Source: an uncultured Sulfurimonas sp. (GTDB lineage: Bacteria > Campylobacterota > Campylobacteria > Campylobacterales > Sulfurimonadaceae). Taken from it: a stretch of DNA of 7,368 nt. The notes beneath the pieces were generated by a model that did no database searches, had not been told where the DNA came from, and saw nothing but the letters and a program-made list of their open reading frames with translations. Of the stretch, positions 6,015-7,368 are shown in pieces. The DNA lies in the NCBI GenBank assembly GCA_937914675.1, contig CALDOC010000381.1, positions 1 to 7,368 of the forward strand, written 5' to 3'. Made by a program: the position numbers and the translations under genes. Position 1 is the stretch's first letter. Each line of letters starts with the position of its first letter.

Positions 6015-7346
6015 ATGGCTCAAAAAGCGATACGTGAATACGACGGTAAAGCACTGTTTTCTAAACAATGGGGAAATTATTTTAGTGGATTCCATTATGG
6101 ATTTAAATCTGTTTTAGTGACAAGTGGAGCAGAACTTTTAGCGAAAGCTCAAGAGCATGGCTTTGAGTGGTTAAAGCAAGAAGCGCTAGTTGCGAAACCA
6201 GATATGTTATTTGGCAAACGCGGTAAAAATGATTTAGTTCTTTTTAGAGATCAAAAACCGGGTGATGTTTCTTTAGCTGTTGCGGCGGCTTGGATAGATG
6301 AGAAAATTTCTCATACAACTACGCTTCTTACGGGTCAACATGGCACGTTAAGTCACTTTATCATTGAACCATTCACTCCACATGGACAAGAACAAGAATA
6401 TTATATTTCCGCAACATGCGTTGGCGAAGACGACGTTCTTTATATGTCTGCCGAGGGTGGTATGGAAGTTGAAGAAGGATGGGATGAAAAAGTCAACGAA
6501 GTCGTTATCCCAATAGACATGTCCGACGCGGATATGGAACATGCAGTAAAAGCAAACATTCCCGCTGACATTCCAGCGAATGATAGAGAAAAGTTTGCGT
6601 CGTTTGCAATTGCGTTCTTTAAATTTTATAGAGATATGAATTTTGCATATTTGGAAATAAATCCAATTGTTATGCTTGAAAATAACAATATGGCGATTCT
6701 TGACCTAGTTGCAAGACTTGACGACACTGCTGGTTTTCTTATGAAAGACGCTTGGGGAGACATTGAATATCCAACGGCGTTTGGCATGGAAGATCAATCA
6801 CCTGAAGAAAAAGCCATTGCTCTTGCGGATAGTAAATCAGGCGCTTCGTTAAAATTAACCGTATTAAGCCCAATGGGTAGAGTGTGGACTATGGTAGCCG
6901 GTGGTGGAGCGTCAGTTGTTTACGCTGATACGATTGCCGACTTTGCTGAAGCGAATGGCGGTAGCATTGCCGATCTTGCAAACTATGGCGAGTATTCTGG
7001 TGGTCCAACCACTAGTGAAACTAAATTTTACGCAGACACCATCATAGACCTTATGACTAGATATAAAGATCCTAAAGGTGAAGATAAAATCATGATTATT
7101 GGTGGCGCTATCGCAAACTTTACGGACGTTGCAAAAACTTTTACCGGAATCATTCAATCATTTGAAGAAAACGCGGAAAAAATGAAAGCTCATAATACTA
7201 AGATTTACGTTCGTCGTGGAGGACCAAACTACGAAAAAGGTCTAAAAGACATTAAAGAAGCCGCTGATAGATTAGGTCTTTATATAGAAGTTTATGGACC
7301 AGAAACGCATGTCACTGACATTGTTAGAATGGCATTAGAGAAGTAA
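6015..7346 (+). CDS. aclB: ATP-citrate lyase, ATP-grasp/citrate-binding subunit
   Basis: One of two subunits of ATP-citrate lyase, which uses ATP and CoA to split citrate into acetyl-CoA and oxaloacetate; this is the key step that lets the TCA cycle run in reverse for CO2 fixation. The 443 residues align throughout with the N-terminal part of human ACLY. The ATP-grasp part includes AKPDMLFGKRGK (60-71), FIIEPFTPH (115-123), YLEINPIV (212-219) and AILDLVARLDD (227-237), where Asn216 and Asp230 fit the Mg-ATP ligands. The citrate/CoA-ligase-like part has SGASLKLT (275-282), MVAGGGASVVY (293-303), LANYGEYSGGPT (321-332), IIGGAIANFT (361-370) and RRGGPNY (400-406). The His that is phosphorylated and the citrate-synthase-like domain belong to the partner subunit. 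AGGGAG at 6004-6009 is a strong ribosome site five bases before the ATG. It leads a transcript with the next gene, nine bases downstream. Confidence 0.96.
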   Translation: MAQKAIREYDGKALFSKQWGNYFSGFHYGFKSVLVTSGAELLAKAQEHGFEWLKQEALVAKPDMLFGKRGKNDLVLFRDQKPGDVSLAVAAAWIDEKISHTTTLLTGQHGTLSHFIIEPFTPHGQEQEYYISATCVGEDDVLYMSAEGGMEVEEGWDEKVNEVVIPIDMSDADMEHAVKANIPADIPANDREKFASFAIAFFKFYRDMNFAYLEINPIVMLENNNMAILDLVARLDDTAGFLMKDAWGDIEYPTAFGMEDQSPEEKAIALADSKSGASLKLTVLSPMGRVWTMVAGGGASVVYADTIADFAEANGGSIADLANYGEYSGGPTTSETKFYADTIIDLMTRYKDPKGEDKIMIIGGAIANFTDVAKTFTGIIQSFEENAEKMKAHNTKIYVRRGGPNYEKGLKDIKEAADRLGLYIEVYGPETHVTDIVRMALEK

Positions 7347-7355
7347 GGGATAAAT

Positions 7356-7368
7356 ATGAATAAATTAT
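7356..7368 (+). CDS. aclA: Start of a downstream gene, probably ATP-citrate lyase large subunit (aclA), cut by window end
   Basis: Only four full codons are present (MNKL). The ATG follows the aclB stop by nine bases and has AAGGGA (7345-7350) five bases upstream, so a co-translated gene clearly begins here. The product is named by context: aclB and aclA are adjacent in reductive-TCA Campylobacterota, and aclB cannot work without the subunit that carries the phosphohistidine and citrate-cleaving domains. The four residues themselves say nothing about identity. Confidence 0.6.

Noticed and set aside
6348..7157. Two minus-strand open frames opposite aclB
   Set aside because: Antisense to a gene with motifs along its whole length; no ribosome site or homology that I recognise.
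1..7368. Defence system, mobile element, CRISPR or phage signs
   Set aside because: Every large frame is assigned to a housekeeping or known family, and no direct repeats, inverted termini, transposase or tRNA sites were seen.

Overview
The window looks like chromosomal DNA from an autotrophic member of the Campylobacterota (Epsilonproteobacteria), most like Sulfurimonas, Sulfuricurvum or Sulfurovum. Three things point there. An ATP-citrate lyase subunit (aclB), followed by what looks like the start of aclA, marks the reductive TCA cycle. A panB-ruvB pair matches the order I recall from Helicobacter pylori. Genes are tightly packed and AT-rich, with promoters that have good -10 boxes but poor -35 boxes. 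The genus is inference from style and gene content; no rRNA or other marker is present.

Layout. (1) On the minus strand, 1-1146 holds a small HPt-domain protein followed by trpA, transcribed leftward from an extended -10 promoter at about 1172-1180. The window begins at the last base of the trpA stop codon. (2) On the plus strand, 1225-4078 is a three-gene overlapping operon: panB (pantothenate pathway), ruvB (Holliday junction motor) and an AI-2E/PerM-family membrane protein. The panB-ruvB junction is TAATG and the ruvB-membrane protein junction is ATGA. (3) On the plus strand, 4167-5926 is a second overlapping pair: trpG/pabA-type glutamine amidotransferase and a GT39-like (GT-C fold) membrane glycosyltransferase, with a TATAAT box just upstream. 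(4) On the plus strand, 6015 to the window end holds aclB and the first codons of a probable aclA, with their own promoter.

How the genes fit together. Most encode housekeeping or central metabolism: the tryptophan alpha subunit, an anthranilate/aminodeoxychorismate synthase glutaminase, the first committed step to pantothenate (hence CoA), and a CoA-consuming enzyme that makes acetyl-CoA for carbon fixation. Their adjacency does not by itself show a shared pathway. The least explained genes are the lone HPt protein and the GT39-like protein.

All intergenic gaps are under 100 bases. I see no tRNA, rRNA, CRISPR, insertion sequence, integrase, long repeat or convincing intrinsic terminator. 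I found no clear sign of a new biological system; the findings below are modest.
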